This document shows positions 44,723-57,600 of a stretch of 64,000 nucleotides of DNA, piece after piece. The position numbers were made by a program, and so were the translations under genes. This DNA is from Apteryx mantelli (taxonomy: Eukaryota > Chordata > Aves > Apterygiformes > Apterygidae). Where the stretch lies: the NCBI RefSeq assembly GCF_036417845.1, contig NC_089990.1, positions 4,042,001-4,106,000 on the forward strand, in the 5' to 3' direction. Below the pieces are notes generated by a model. The model ran no database searches, was not told where the DNA came from, and was given only the letters and a program-made list of their open reading frames with translations. Positions within the stretch are counted from its first letter, which is position 1. Each line of letters starts with the position of its first letter.

Positions 44723-45040
44723 ATGTAGTATCATCCATTCTCTTGCTCTGCAGCCTCCTGCTCAGTCTATGTCTCCCCGTCTCGCTCAGCTCAGCGGCTG
44801 CTGCTCATTCCTGGGTTAGCGGGGGCCGCCGGCCCCTCCTGTCCGCGCAGCGGCCCAGTCTCTGCGGTGACCGGCAGGAAGCCGAGCGGCTGGGAGACGT
44901 TCCCAGAGCCCGCGGTACCGTTTGGATCTCGTCCTGCCCAAGTGGACTCCCTATGCCCCGCCGTTGGGACAGAGAAACTGAAAGAGCCTTGCCATAATAC
45001 AGTACCGTTTAAGAGGTCCCTCCGGTTTCCTAGTCCACAC

Positions 45041-45105
45041 ATATATATATATATATATAATATATATATAATATCTCTCTCTATATTATATATAAATTAC
45101 ATATA
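45041..45105. repeat. AT microsatellite with imperfect tail
   Basis: A run of AT units beginning at 45041, broken by single extra A bases and a short CT stretch, inside the probable DLG3 3' UTR. Confidence 0.9.
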
Positions 45106-45282
45106 CGGATAAATAAAATGCTTTCTGCTGCCTTTCTGTCGCGCTGTTCGGAGTTGCTCGACAGTCACACTTGGAAAAATGCCCCTGGAGCTCCGGTACT
45201 AGCTCATGTTCTCAGAGTCCACTGCGTCACTTGTTTCTTACATTAGTCCTTAGCCGCCTCCTCCCATCTTGATTCTTGGTTT

Positions 45283-45285
<3 letters not shown>

Positions 45286-45324
<39 letters not shown>
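45286..45324. repeat. (TAA)13 microsatellite
   Basis: Thirteen perfect TAA units in the probable DLG3 3' UTR; the transcript would carry (UUA)13. Confidence 0.95.
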
Positions 45325-45328
<4 letters not shown>

Positions 45329-45582
45329 CGACTCTTGAATGGGTTCTCATCTGTCTCTAATGGAGCAATGGGAAGGTCCATGCAGGAATGGTGGGAACAG
45401 TCACGTGATGAATGAGATCAGTTCATCCCAACAAAAGAAACAGGACTAGAAAACTCAATTTTGTGACGATCTAAAAAAGGGGGCAGGAATAGTTTTCACA
45501 TCCCCCCCCTTGGGGCAGAGGGCTCGGGTGGGGTGGGACTTCAGAGATCTTCTGCTCATAGGGAAGCAGACGGGGGACATCT

Positions 45583-45689
45583 TCAGAGTTTCTCGGGAGA
45601 CGGGACCCAGATGTAGTGCCCGGACTGGTCCTCAATGATCTGTTTGATTTTGCTGTAGATCTCTTCGAGAGAGTCTCCTTGTACGATGG
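45583..45689 (-). CDS. DLG3: DLG3 last coding exon
   Basis: Encodes [19 protein letters not shown] and [16 protein letters not shown], then TGA at 45585-45583. This C-terminus is diagnostic for DLG3 among the four vertebrate DLG paralogues. Confidence 0.97.
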
Positions 45690-48600
45690 CTGAAAGAGGA
45701 GAGAAGAAGCAACACCCTGAGCCTCCCGTCTGCAGCAAAGGGGCCGGGATAGCACGGCTGGTTAGTAGAGTATGAAACAAGCTACGTCAAAGGAGCTATA
45801 GCAGGCACGCGGTGACGCAGAGGGTTCAACCAGCGTGTCCAAGAGGATTAGCGAGAGCTCACGCTGATCCCACGCTGGCAGAGCTACTCGCGGGTACGAG
45901 GTGCCAGCCGGGCTGCTAATCAGCCTTACAAGCTGTGTCACACCACCGCGTGCCGAGGCTGCGGGCAGCTGGACACGGCGCGGTGCCGCGGCACGGGACG
46001 CGTCGGCTAGGCCTGGCGAGTGCCTCTGCGCGCTCGCCCTCCCCGCCACGCCGCTGCGACCAAGGGCAGGGCCTTCCTCCGCACGCGCGCCGGACGCGTA
46101 CCCGGAGGTGCTGCATTCGTCCATCTGGTCCAGCCCGCTGCTGAGGGCTCCTCGCATTTGCTACTTCATCCACCGCGGGGTGGGAATGGCAGTGCTGTCA
46201 CACACATTGGGACAGGCCAGCTCCCTGCCGTCACTCCCAGGATTAATGCTTTCCCAAAGACCAGCAACAACCTCACTGCTTATTGGGGATGCAACACTAA
46301 GAACTTCGCCGTGGCTCCCGCGTCAGCAGAGGACGACACACACGGGGCTTTTTGGTAATTCAGCCTGTCTCTGCAGCCAAGCCAGGACTGTCCTCAGTAT
46401 CTCCGTTCCCTAATTATAAGGTCCTGGCACAGCATTCCCTACAACATCCATCTCTGCACATCACTGACTACTTCCAACAGTGCCTTTTACCTAAGAGCGT
46501 TCCCTTCCCAGGTCAACTCCAAACTTTTACTCTCCAGGTGAGACTGCCTGATCGTATGCCATGGCTTCGGCAAACCCACAACGTGCATTTCCTTTGCAGT
46601 TCTTGAAAAAGCACCCTACAGCTCTGGAAACTGCTCCCTGACAGAAGTTCTGGGCAAAGCTTTTACCCTGTTTGCACAGATACCTTTTCTCAGCTGAGAT
46701 CCATCTTTGGTAAATGTTTTGCCTGGAATTTTTCACGGTAGCTGTTAGGTGGGTAATACAGTTTTTGGCAGGATAATTGCTCCTCACTTTAGAGGAAACG
46801 GTTATCACATAGTGGATTGAAGACCAGCTTCTCTGCCCCTTTGCTTGCTCATGATTTTCCAGAATGAATCGTTACAAACATTAATTCCTTAGTACACAAG
46901 GATGCCTGTGTCATGAGCTGCTCATTTGTGCAGGCACAAACTGCAGGCAGCCCCAGACTGACTCTTCAGCAAAGACTGCTTAGGAAGTCAGCCAAATTTC
47001 CAGTCTTTTTTGGGAGATGCTTTATAATAACCCAGGACAGTCTTCATCATTTAGGTCACTTCTTATCTTGCTTCTTTAAAATGACTCTTTTTTTTTGAAT
47101 ATGCTCCTTTTCCCCAGTGCAAGGGGTCTTATTTCCTGTAGCCATGTAGCACCATGAATATATGCTGTGCTTCCCCTGGCTTTTTTTTCCTTTTTTAATT
47201 AAAGTTGGTGATAGGCTTTCACCAACTCAGAAAAATCCTGCCTGACAACTTGTCTCCTTCTCTAGAGCAGGTTTACTCTTATCCACTGATCTCTGAACAG
47301 TCCCTTTGCAGAGCCACGTTGGCAGAGCGCCATTTCTTTTCGCTTTGGTGAAGCTGGACATTTTCCCATGACCCAGCAGTACGACAGCGCTGGTAAAGAG
47401 GTCACAGCTGCCGGCTTAAAAAACAAGAGCAAACAGGCACGAGCCTGCTCGGGACACTCACCTGTAAAATACTCTCCGAACTCTTGCTCGAGTTTCATGG
47501 CTTTGTCGAAGACCTTGTTGGCCTGTTCGTATGTCTGCCTCCGGTTCATCTCCCTGCCGTGCACAAAAAGTGGAAGTTTAGCTCTTTTTCTTAGCCATGA
47601 ACAAAAGCAAAAATAGCCCTCACAGACCCCGGGTGCCAGGGAACCCTCTGCGCAGTGGCGGCAGTGCAAGACCTAGCTCAGAAAGGCACGACCCATCCCC
47701 ACATGCTCTTTTGCTGCCCTGGCAGTTCATCTAAAGTTCCTTCTATTGCCACCATCCTTTCATTTCACTGTAACACAGACATGGACTGAAATCCAGACAG
47801 TCCTCCGAATTTGCAGGGCCACTGCAGAAATCTCTCTGCTTTTCCAGAGTGTGTCGCCACCCTCCTTGCCTAGGTTCTCTCAGGTTTTTACAATACCAAA
47901 AATAAGCAGTTCTGCGGGGTGGTAGCTTCTGGCTTGAGAAGGGGCTTTCCGAGTCCCTTTGGTGCCAGCAGAAGCTGTTCTGATCTTCAGAGTCCCCCTC
48001 TAGCCACAAAATTTCCCCATAGATAATATTCTCTGTTGCTGCTCCAGAGAGCTGCAAGCTCAGATCGCACGTCCTCTCTGCCTTGTGCTTCCTGGGGCTG
48101 CGAGCAGCAGACAAGCAGAAGGTCTCCCTCGGGTACCCAGGAGATGTCCCTCCTCTGCAGTCCCCTGGGGCTGTCCCTGGCCCTGCCACTACCCAGCCGT
48201 GACCCAGCACTACGGACTATCGGCAGCTCTCGTGGCTGCACTCAGGGCCCAGGTTACATGGGCCATATTTGTGAACATTTTTACATCTCCTATCCTCTCC
48301 GATGCAAATGAAGGGCTTTAGGCCAGAGCAGGGCACGGAGACGGGATGCACCATGGCACTAGAGCTGCTGTGGGACATGGAGGGTCACCACAGGGACAGT
48401 AACAGGCCCAGCTGCTCTTAAAAGGGACACGTGCAGCAGCCTCTGCTGCTTCCTAAGCAGCAGCAATATGAACCCCCACCTGTCCAGGGCTAATTGCCCC
48501 AGAGAGGCGGAGAACACATGTTGCACTTACATGAGAGCTTCAATGGATTTTGGTTTGATGAAAATGGCAATGGGATAAAGTTGTGCTTGTTGCAACCTCT

Positions 48601-51600
48601 TGATAGCATTGCCAGATACATCCAGGATGCAGTGCTTCCCCTGGAAAGGAGACGATCAGGATCAGACCTACCCACACAGCCTGCCCTGTGCAGAAAGCAG
48701 CTTCCTCCTACAGACATGCTTGCAAAAGACAGGAGACGGGGGACGAAACACCGATCCTGAGACACGGGCCAACTCCCCGTGGCCTTACATCCCTGGCTGC
48801 TTAGGGCAGGGCAGCAGCAGCACCAAGGGACTGACTCTTTCGCTGAACATTTGAAGCATTATTATTATTTGAAGCCATCAGTACACTCCAATACACCTGC
48901 ACAGATGGTATTTCTGCTCCCCCAAGCACCACCGGGCACCTTTGCCCCGTCAACTCCTGAGCACAAGGCTGGTGCTGCCAGTGCCAGGCTTTTGGGTGGC
49001 GTTTGGGTAAAGGAGGCAAGACACCGCGGTGGAGCAACACGATCGAGAACAGCAGCCACGTGGCTTGGCAGGACTCTGCGGGGAGGCAGGACTCATTCCT
49101 CCTTGCTCAGCGTGGTTACAGCCCTTCACTAACAGCAAGGGGAGAGGAAGAGCAGCGCGAGTGTGGCCAGGGTCAGGCCAGCAGCTGCCCGGCACAGCGA
49201 ACATCCCGGCACGCAGCCGTGCCGCTTGACACTCACCCTCTCTGCGACCGCCCGCACGGACTGAATGCTGGTCCCGTAGAGGTTGTCGTTGAACTGCCCA
49301 GCCTCTATGAACTTATTGTCCTGAATATCCTTCTCCATCTGCTCCCGGGATACGACGAAGTGGTAGTCTTGCCCATCCACCTCGTTCTCGCGCCGAGGCC
49401 TGGTGGTGTCTGAAGGAGAGCAGGTTTTGTGAGCCAACCGCGGTTTCACGCGCGAGGCCGTCGGCCCGGGCGCCCTCCCTCCCCGCGCCACCGGCCGCCA
49501 GGCTCGAACCCCGCGGCGGGGCCAACCGCCCTCGCGTCCCCCTGCGGAGCTCGCTGCGGGACTTACGCGGCACGCAGGAACCGAACTTGTGCGGGAACTC
49601 GGAGATGAGGTCGTCGTTAACCCGGTCCTTCGTCGGCCCCAGGATGATCACCGGTCTCGCGTAGTGAACTGCGAACGGAAGCCGCAAGCTGCGACCAAAT
49701 TTGCGCTGGGGGAAGCTGACGCTGCCGTCGCTTCTGGCCGCAAGCCGTCCCCAGTCCCGTAGCTCCTGCTGGAGCACCCAGGGGCGCAACGTCCCCGGGG
49801 GCGCGAGGAGCTGCCCTGCTCGGCGGCTGCAGGCTGTGACCGGGGACGTCGGATGCAACGCCCGCGGCACGCCAGAGCGGAGGCAGGGCGGCTCGGCGCC
49901 CACACTTACTTTCTTGCCGCGTCACCGGTTCGTACGACAGAATAGCGTCCTCTTGTCCTTCTGAAACAGAGCCAGGGAGAGGCAGGTGAGCGCTCGCACC
50001 GGTCCTGACAGCCCGAGGTGGGCTCTGTGCTTGCAAAGAGCCTGCTCAGGCCCCGGCCGGTCTCCCCGCTGCCCCACGCCGCAAGCCAGGCTGTCCTCAC
50101 CTCGATGCAGCCCCCGGCATGCAGCTGCCAGCCTTAGCCGCAGTTACAGGGGACGGTGACACCCGCCGCCTGCCTGCTGTGCTCCAGAGCCAAGGCTCTT
50201 TGGGGGTTTGACCTGCAGCTCTTGCCCACGCTCCCCCCTTCTCCACCCCCCGTGCACAGGTCCAGACCGAAGTGGCGCTGGAGAGAGGCCTTGCCGACGC
50301 AAGCCGCTGAAGGAAGTGCCAGCTTCCAAACCCGGACGCCGCCGGGATGGCAGCGCCGCGATGCGCACGCGGACACGCGGAGGCGCAGGCGCGGGACGGG
50401 CGCGCACTTACTGGAACTGCTCTCGCTGTCGCTGGTGTTGGACGTGACGCCCTCTGCAAGGCAACGAGAGAGGGAGCCGTTCAGAGCCGGCGCCGCCGGC
50501 GCTCGCCGAGGGCCCGGGGGGGATGGCGGGGCAGGGGCGAGCTGGGCGCTACAGCACCAGCCCCGCGAGAAACGCCTCCGGCCCTTCGCCGCTGCCCCAG
50601 GGAGATCCGGGGATCGGCACCAGGAACCTCACGCTTTGCTATCCTGCGGCGAGGGGAGACGCCGCGCGTGCCAGGAGAGGGATGTCCCTTAGGGCCGGCG
50701 GCCGCGCAGCAGCCCTGGCCCGGGGTCTTTGGGTCCCCAAAGCGGACGAGGCCAGGTGCTGCGCGGCGGGAAGGGTGCTGGAGAGGAGAGGGAGCCAGCG
50801 TAGCATGCACGCGGAGCGAGGGGACGGCCCACCGCCACGGCGGGACGGGGTGAGCCTACCTCCGGGGACGGCGCTGGGACTCCCAGAGCCCAGGCAGTGA
50901 CAGGACGGGACAGAGTTCGGGGCTCTGCTCGCTCAGGCTGACGCCAGCGCTGGGGCCTCCCGGGCGGCGGAGCCGAGGGCTCCTGGCAGGCGCTTTGCAG
51001 CTCTGGGTTTGGCTGCGGGCAGCCTGGCCGCCTCCGAGGAAGCTGGAAGCGCTTCGAAGTGCTTCCACCTGCCCCCGAGGAAGGAGGCCGCCGGGAACCC
51101 GGCTCTCGGCCATCGCCGCCTCCTGCCCGCGCCGGCAGCGGCTCCGACTTGCCAAAAACAGGGCGGCCGGCTCAAAACGCGGCCCGGCTCCGAGCGAGAG
51201 AAGGCACGGCTCGCTCCGGGGGCCGCAAGCGGTCGCCAGCGCGGGCGCGCTCGGGGCACGGCAGAAATCCGCCGCGTGCCCTCCCAAAAGCCCCGGGGCG
51301 CCTCGTCCCCAGCACCCAGCCGGGGGGCACCCAGCGGCGGCGGCGGCCTCCCCCCGGCACCGGCAGGCATGCCAGCAATGGAAAGGGAGCGGTGCGCGTT
51401 CAGATTCGACTTACTCAGGTTCTTTGCTCCATAATAATCGTCACTTAACCCAGGGAAGTCCTGATTTCACAGACAGCGAGAAGTAGGAGAGGGGGAGAAA
51501 AGAGAGCGCAGGAGAGGGGGAGTCAGAGAGAGGGGAGGAAGAAGACAGAGCCAGGTGAGCATTAGTGACGAGAGTGCGCAACGGCCCAGAGCTGCAACTG

Positions 51601-54600
51601 CAAGTGAGGTTAAGAGATTTTTTTTCGGAGGCGACGCAGCCCACTGACTGCCACGTCTCGCCGTGCGCTGCCAGAGCAACCCCAGCCGAGCACCCTCTCG
51701 TGCCCGGCCTGGCAGCCCTGCGAGGCCACCGAGGGCCGGCAGGCGATCCGCTCCGTCAAATACTCCGGAGGGAAGCGCAGCCTGGGAAATGCTGCCGCGT
51801 CCGCTAAGCGAGCACTTCCAAGCCCGGAGCCGCCGGCAAGCAGGGCCGAGGCTTTGCTCCACGACGCCTCACTTGGCTTTTTCGCGGGCCGCAGCAGCTC
51901 TGGGCTCCCCTAGGTTATCCCTGCCCCGCTGGAGGGGAGAAGAGCGCTGCTATTCCTCTAAAGGCATTTTTCCCCAGCTATGCGCTTTAGCTGCCCATGC
52001 CCAGCGCTGGCACGGGCCGTGAAAACACGGAGGAAGGAGCACCCACCGCCAGCAGCACACCAGGAACAGAGACAGCGCAGCAGAGCACGGTAAGGGAGCT
52101 GGCTGCAGGCTCCTCCGACGTGGACTGGCAAAGCTGGACCGAGCCTGCCCTGTCCCCCCCTACCATATGTCAGCGCACCGCAGGGCTGGCCAAGAAAGTG
52201 CCTCGACAAGCCTTTGGTTCTGGGCACGGAGCTGACCGGAGCCGTGAAGGCCGTTAGGTGAAAGCCCCTACCTGTCCCTGCACCCTGCCGCCCTCCTCCC
52301 ACCCCACACCCTTTCCATCCTAGGCTTTTCTACTCCCTGCTTCCAAACCACCTCCTCCTCCAGAGCACGGCAGCAGCACAGGCCACATCCTCAGCCTTTC
52401 CCACAACCCGGGGAGCAAGAGCGGGGACCGGTGTCAGCCACCAGCTGCAGGCGCACCGGAGCTCTGCGCTGCACACGCGGTGAAGCGTCTGCACCCCGCT
52501 GGCAACGCACGGGGAGCCGGGAGAGAAGAGCCTGGCCGTTGCAGACGGGGCCTGTTCTACCATGTTGAGACTTCTCAGCACGCTACAGGTAGAGGGGGCT
52601 GCCGCGAGCCCAGCCACGGGCTCTGCAGGCGTTACGACAGCTACCTGGACAGGCGCAGTTTGGCCATCGCTGCAGGCGGGAGGCTCGCAGCGGCTGCTAA
52701 GCTCGCTGAAATCTGGCTGCGAGCATCTCATGCCCCCGGGCGAGGGATCTGGGCAGCTCCAGCCACCATGCAATGCCCCCGCGCCAAGCCCAGGAGAGCC
52801 GGCAGCGGCGATGCATCCATCGCCCTGGCACCGGGGGAGGGAGACCGCTCTCCTTGCCCACCTCCTCTTCGCGTTACTGCAAGGACCATGGCTCTGCCCA
52901 TGGACGCTTGCTGAAGGAGCGGATGCAGCTGAGCATCTGGAAAAAGGAGGGCTGGGTGAGGCGAGCAGCCGTGCCTGGCAAGGGCAGGCTGCGCTCTCCT
53001 GCAGCGGATACTGCGGGGAACTAGCCCCCATCTCCATGATGACCTCTCTGCTCTGCAGAGCCTGATGCAGCTCCTTCTCAACCGATTTCTATCTCCTGGC
53101 TTTCCCCAATGTAACGCGCCTGCTCCAGGCTCCAGCTGATGTAAGGATTTGGGGTGACAAGCTGCATGTCCCAGAGAATGAAAGGGCAATTCTCAAGCCT
53201 AGAGCTGTGCCCAGGACTCTGCCTGCCCTCCCTTTCTCCTGTCCTCATTTAACACCCAAGATGTGCCTGTGCCGCCCCCGGCCAGCTTGCTGGCAGGAGG
53301 GGAGGGAGAAGGCAGCTTCCTGAGCAGACACCGGGGAGCCGCGGTGAATCTGCAGACAGTGAGGGAGCTGCCAGATGAGAGCTGGGTATTCCCCAGAGTC
53401 TGGAGCCAACTACCGAAGCCACGTCTCCGTCACTGCACGTCGGCAGCTCCCCTGCACGGCAGGGCACGGCTCCCTCATGCCCACAGTGTTTCACCCACGG
53501 GAAGGGCTGAGCTGGTCAGGAAGATGTAGCTCGGAGTCTCTTACTTCCATGGGAGGTAGCAGGCACAGCCAGGACATCCCCAGCCCCTCAGCCCTTCCCA
53601 ATACAGGAGACAACCTTCGAGCAGCTCAGCCTGCCCCTTGCTCTGGGAGGGGAGCGGCTCTTGGCAGGCATAGGGGCAACGGAGGGAGCAGAGCCCACAG
53701 CGCATGGGAGAGAGCAGCAGGAGGCAGAGCAGAGGTTTAGGCAAGTGTAAACTTGTGAAAGGATGAAGACATCGAACATGAGAGACAGGAAGAGAGGGAG
53801 AACCTGTGAACACGCCAGAGGCTGGACAAAGATCTGGCCAGAGGCAGCTGGACGTGCGGCAGCTGGGAGAGCCTGCCTGCCGTCAGGCCTCTCGGCTGGG
53901 AGTTCGGCGGGTGCAAAGGGATGAGAACAAGTGATGAGGTCCCTCTCGTCTTGGCGGCATCAGCCCCAAGCACTACAGGAGCCACCGCCGCTTTTATTTC
54001 TAGCTCCATTTTCTCCCTAGCTGAAGCCGTGACTGAAGAGCACAGAACCTGATCCAAGCACTGCGCAGCCGCTGAGGGGAAAGCAAGGCAGGTTGCTGAT
54101 ACTTCTCCCACCAGCATTCAGCAAGGGAGGGAAGATGCCTTCTCCCCAGATCTCCCGAAGGAGGGAACTGCTCCTAGGGTCAAATCTGTGCCTGATTATG
54201 CCTAGGAAACCACTGGCTGGGAGTAAAGCCTGGGGAACGGGCTCCGAGGAGCCTGTTGGTACTGCACAACGCATACCTGGCCTCTGCCTGCTGGGGTAAA
54301 GCCTTGCAGAAGTGGTGCAATTTGGCCCGATGCAGGCAGGTGCCAGGCTCACTGGCAACGAAAATGGGTTGAGCCTCTCCTGCCCCGAGGCGGGAGGTGG
54401 GGGACTGGGTGGGGATTGCACGCTTGTCCTCTCTGGCCAGCTGCTACTTACGTTCCTGTCCGCTGCTCTCCTGGGCCAGGTTCTCTTTGCTCTTGTAAAA
54501 TGGAAACTTTCGGGAGAGGCGGAAACTCTTTTTACGTTTCGTTTTGATCGACTGTGAAGAACATGGAGATGGAAGGGAGGACAGAAAAAACAATGGCGTT

Positions 54601-57600
54601 TAACGCATGCAAGAAAAATTAAAATGAAGAGACAATGAGGAGCTGTGCCAGGGCGGTTACCCTTAAATGAAATCATGAAGATTACATGAAAACTATAATG
54701 CAGGAGAAAAATTAAGTGTAGAGAAAAATGCGTTTTTAGGGATGTTGGGAAGCTGACTAGCCAATCAGCAGTTTTGCAGGAGCAAGGCCATTCTCCCTTC
54801 CTCATCTCTTTGCTCAAGCACTTGTACGTGGGAGGTTACACTCATCTGCATGAGTTGCCTGCAGTCAGCTCCAAGCCACCGGTGTTGTGCACGGGCCGCG
54901 GTGGCACGTGCTCTGCTCCCTGCGCCTCTGCAAGGACATTCTGCTACAGACCTGGGTGTCCTTCACCAGCGCTTTCACATCTTCTCCTGCTCAAACCCCT
55001 GCACAGTCAAGGCAGATTCGTGCTGGGCCAGGCCAGGCAGGTGGATGCCTGAAAAGTCCAGTTGCTCTGCTCTTTGCTCTGTTTTGGTAACACTCCAGCT
55101 GCCACCTGAGCGGGGAACGCTGCACTGTCCGCTCGGATTCATCCTGCCCCCGCTAACTACAGGCTCAGGACGACCTGCTGCGTCCCACCTCCAGCACTTA
55201 CCCTGTTGGACTCTATCATGCCAGTCCTGGCGTGGAACTTCACTGTTTTCAACCGCGCTCTCTCCTTCTTTTCCACCCTGATTGGAAGTTAAAAGGGAGA
55301 AAGATCTGCTAGTCCTGCGTACGTGATCCTCCCCCTGCCAGGCCCGATGTGGTGCTCAGCTGCCCAGGCAGTTCAGAGCATCCTTGGGTGGTGGTCCCCT
55401 CCGTGAAGGAGGGCTCCTTTCCTGGGATGGACTGAGGTGGCAGCCTGTCCTGGGTCTGACCAAGACCAGGACCCCGGGAGACTGAAAACCACACTCAAAG
55501 TCTGCAGGAGTAGGAGAGGGAACAAACCAGCCTTCCTGGGAGGGGGAGGGATGGAGGATGAATGAAGATGGGGCACACATGCGTGTGAGGAACTTCTCCT
55601 CAGCTCTGGGAGGAGTCCCAGAGGGGATGAAGGCCAGCTCACCTTCTGGACAGCAAGGATGAGCGTATACTTTGGAGAAGCAGTGTGGAGGGAGCAGGGC
55701 TCTGCTCAAACCCTGCTCCCGTGTCACTCAGCTTGGCTCTGCCACAGGACGTGTTAGCACCGACTTCTACAGCAGGAGATGACTGCTGTGCTCACAGAAG
55801 CTGTGCAAACAGCCAGCAAGCTGCAGGCAGCAGCAGGGGACAAACACCTCCGAGTGACAATGCCCGTCTCACCCCCCAGGATCAGTCTGAACCTGGGGCC
55901 CACAGAGGCTGAAGACCTGCAGGTGGTGGTTAGCCAGCTCCTCTGCTCTCTGGGCTCTACAACGGCTCATTTAATGAGACTTGGCTCACAGAGCTGGACA
56001 GACTGTTGGTGGCTGCAAAGAACAGCCTTGTACTTGTGATATTGCTGTGACTTTGCTCCCGCACGGAGCCCAGAATTGGCTAACGCCAGTTCTCCATCCC
56101 CACGGGCACCACGTGCTGGATGTTACACAGCTGAGGGCTCCCATCCTGACCTGGAAAACACCTCCTCAAGGAGACCTGCCTACAGCCCCAGCTTGCAACC
56201 CTGGCGCCCTTCACGCTGCACTGCCGCAGCGGGGCAGATGGGCTCCTAGCACTGAGACCGCAGGGAGAGTCCTGCCATGTGGCACCGCCTCGAGCAGCTC
56301 CGGGCACGGGACCCCGAGGGCTGCCAGGCCTGCGGAGAGCAGGGTCAAGGCACCGTGCGTGACGGCTCCTGCTGATGGGCACTCACCTTTTCTTGCTGGG
56401 GATGACCCCAATCTGCTCGCTCTCGCCATGGGGCGTCACAAGCCTGGCTTGCCACCACTCATCGTCGGAGGCGTTGATGACATGGAGAATGTCCCCGTAG
56501 GAGAAGCTGAGCCCCTGACTGGGCAAGCAACTGTCCCGGGTCCTGTCATAGTCAAACAGGGCTCTGCAAAAGAGCAGAGAGAGGAGTGAAGCCTTCCCTG
56601 ACCGAGCTGAGCAGCGGGCAAGGCAGGTGGGGGCAACACACCAGCCCCAGCACTGCAGACCTCCTAGGGCACTGCCACCCTAGGATCTTCAAGGATTTAA
56701 ATCATCCTTTTGGAAACCCTCCTGCCACGGTTAGCTGTGCTGCATAGCTAATAGCACACCCTTTCTTGCACAGGCTGAAGTGCTCAATACAAACCCAAAA
56801 GTGTGTGATACAGAAACAACAGATCTGGACCAACAAACTGGCTCTTGACCTTAGCTGCAAGGTACGCACGAACCACACGCATGTGGAAAAACGCTGTGGT
56901 TAGAAAGCAGGTCGACACTCAAACGTTCAAAGTTCCCACAGTCCCACGAATATACACCAGCACGTGCACATCCCAGGGGGCACTTTCAAAAAGCCACCCC
57001 AGCTCCTCGTCCGCCCACCTCCCCTCTGCAGGAGCCCAGCAAGGACCCCTCCTGGGCTCCCACCGTGTCCAGCACGAGCAGTCCCTGCCCCAGTCTCCTC
57101 TGCGTGCTGCCCACCAGCTCGCTCCACCCGCAAACACCTTCTGCCCTGCCGGCCACGGCTGCAGGGGCCGAGCCGTGTCCTGGTCTCGGTGCGTGCTGCA
57201 AAAGCGTATCCCTCCCCGCTGGCCAGCGGGACGACAAAAATACAACCGTCTTTTCTTGCTCTGCACATGAGCTGGGCCTCTCACCTTCCGGGCGCAGCAC
57301 AGCGAGTCCTAGAGAGGCGAAGGCGCAGAGCGGGCAGGCTCCCCCCTCGTGCGCGGGGTACGAACCCCTGCCTGCGGAGCCGGCAGCAGAGGAACGGCGC
57401 AGAGCGACCGGCTGACCTGCCGTCCCGCCTCGGGGACTAAGAGGGCTTTTAAGAGAGAGAGAGGATATCATCTCGCCCTGCTGCTGGGGCGCAGCCACAC
57501 AGAAATAGGCTGCAGGGCATTTTTAGAATTGGCTTTTATTTACGTACGCGGGGATTTTATTCCCGAGACTGTGAGTTATGAATCCCTCTGAATGTTTATC

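Larger units (their letters stand above)
44700..45582 (-). other. DLG3: Probable DLG3 3' UTR
   Basis: The sequence after the DLG3 stop is AT-rich and simple-repeat-rich, unlike the GC-rich introns. ATTAAA on the minus strand (44722-44717) is followed within about 35 nt by a GT-rich stretch, so cleavage near 44700 is plausible. A distal AATAAA lies at 43203-43198. Confidence 0.5.
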
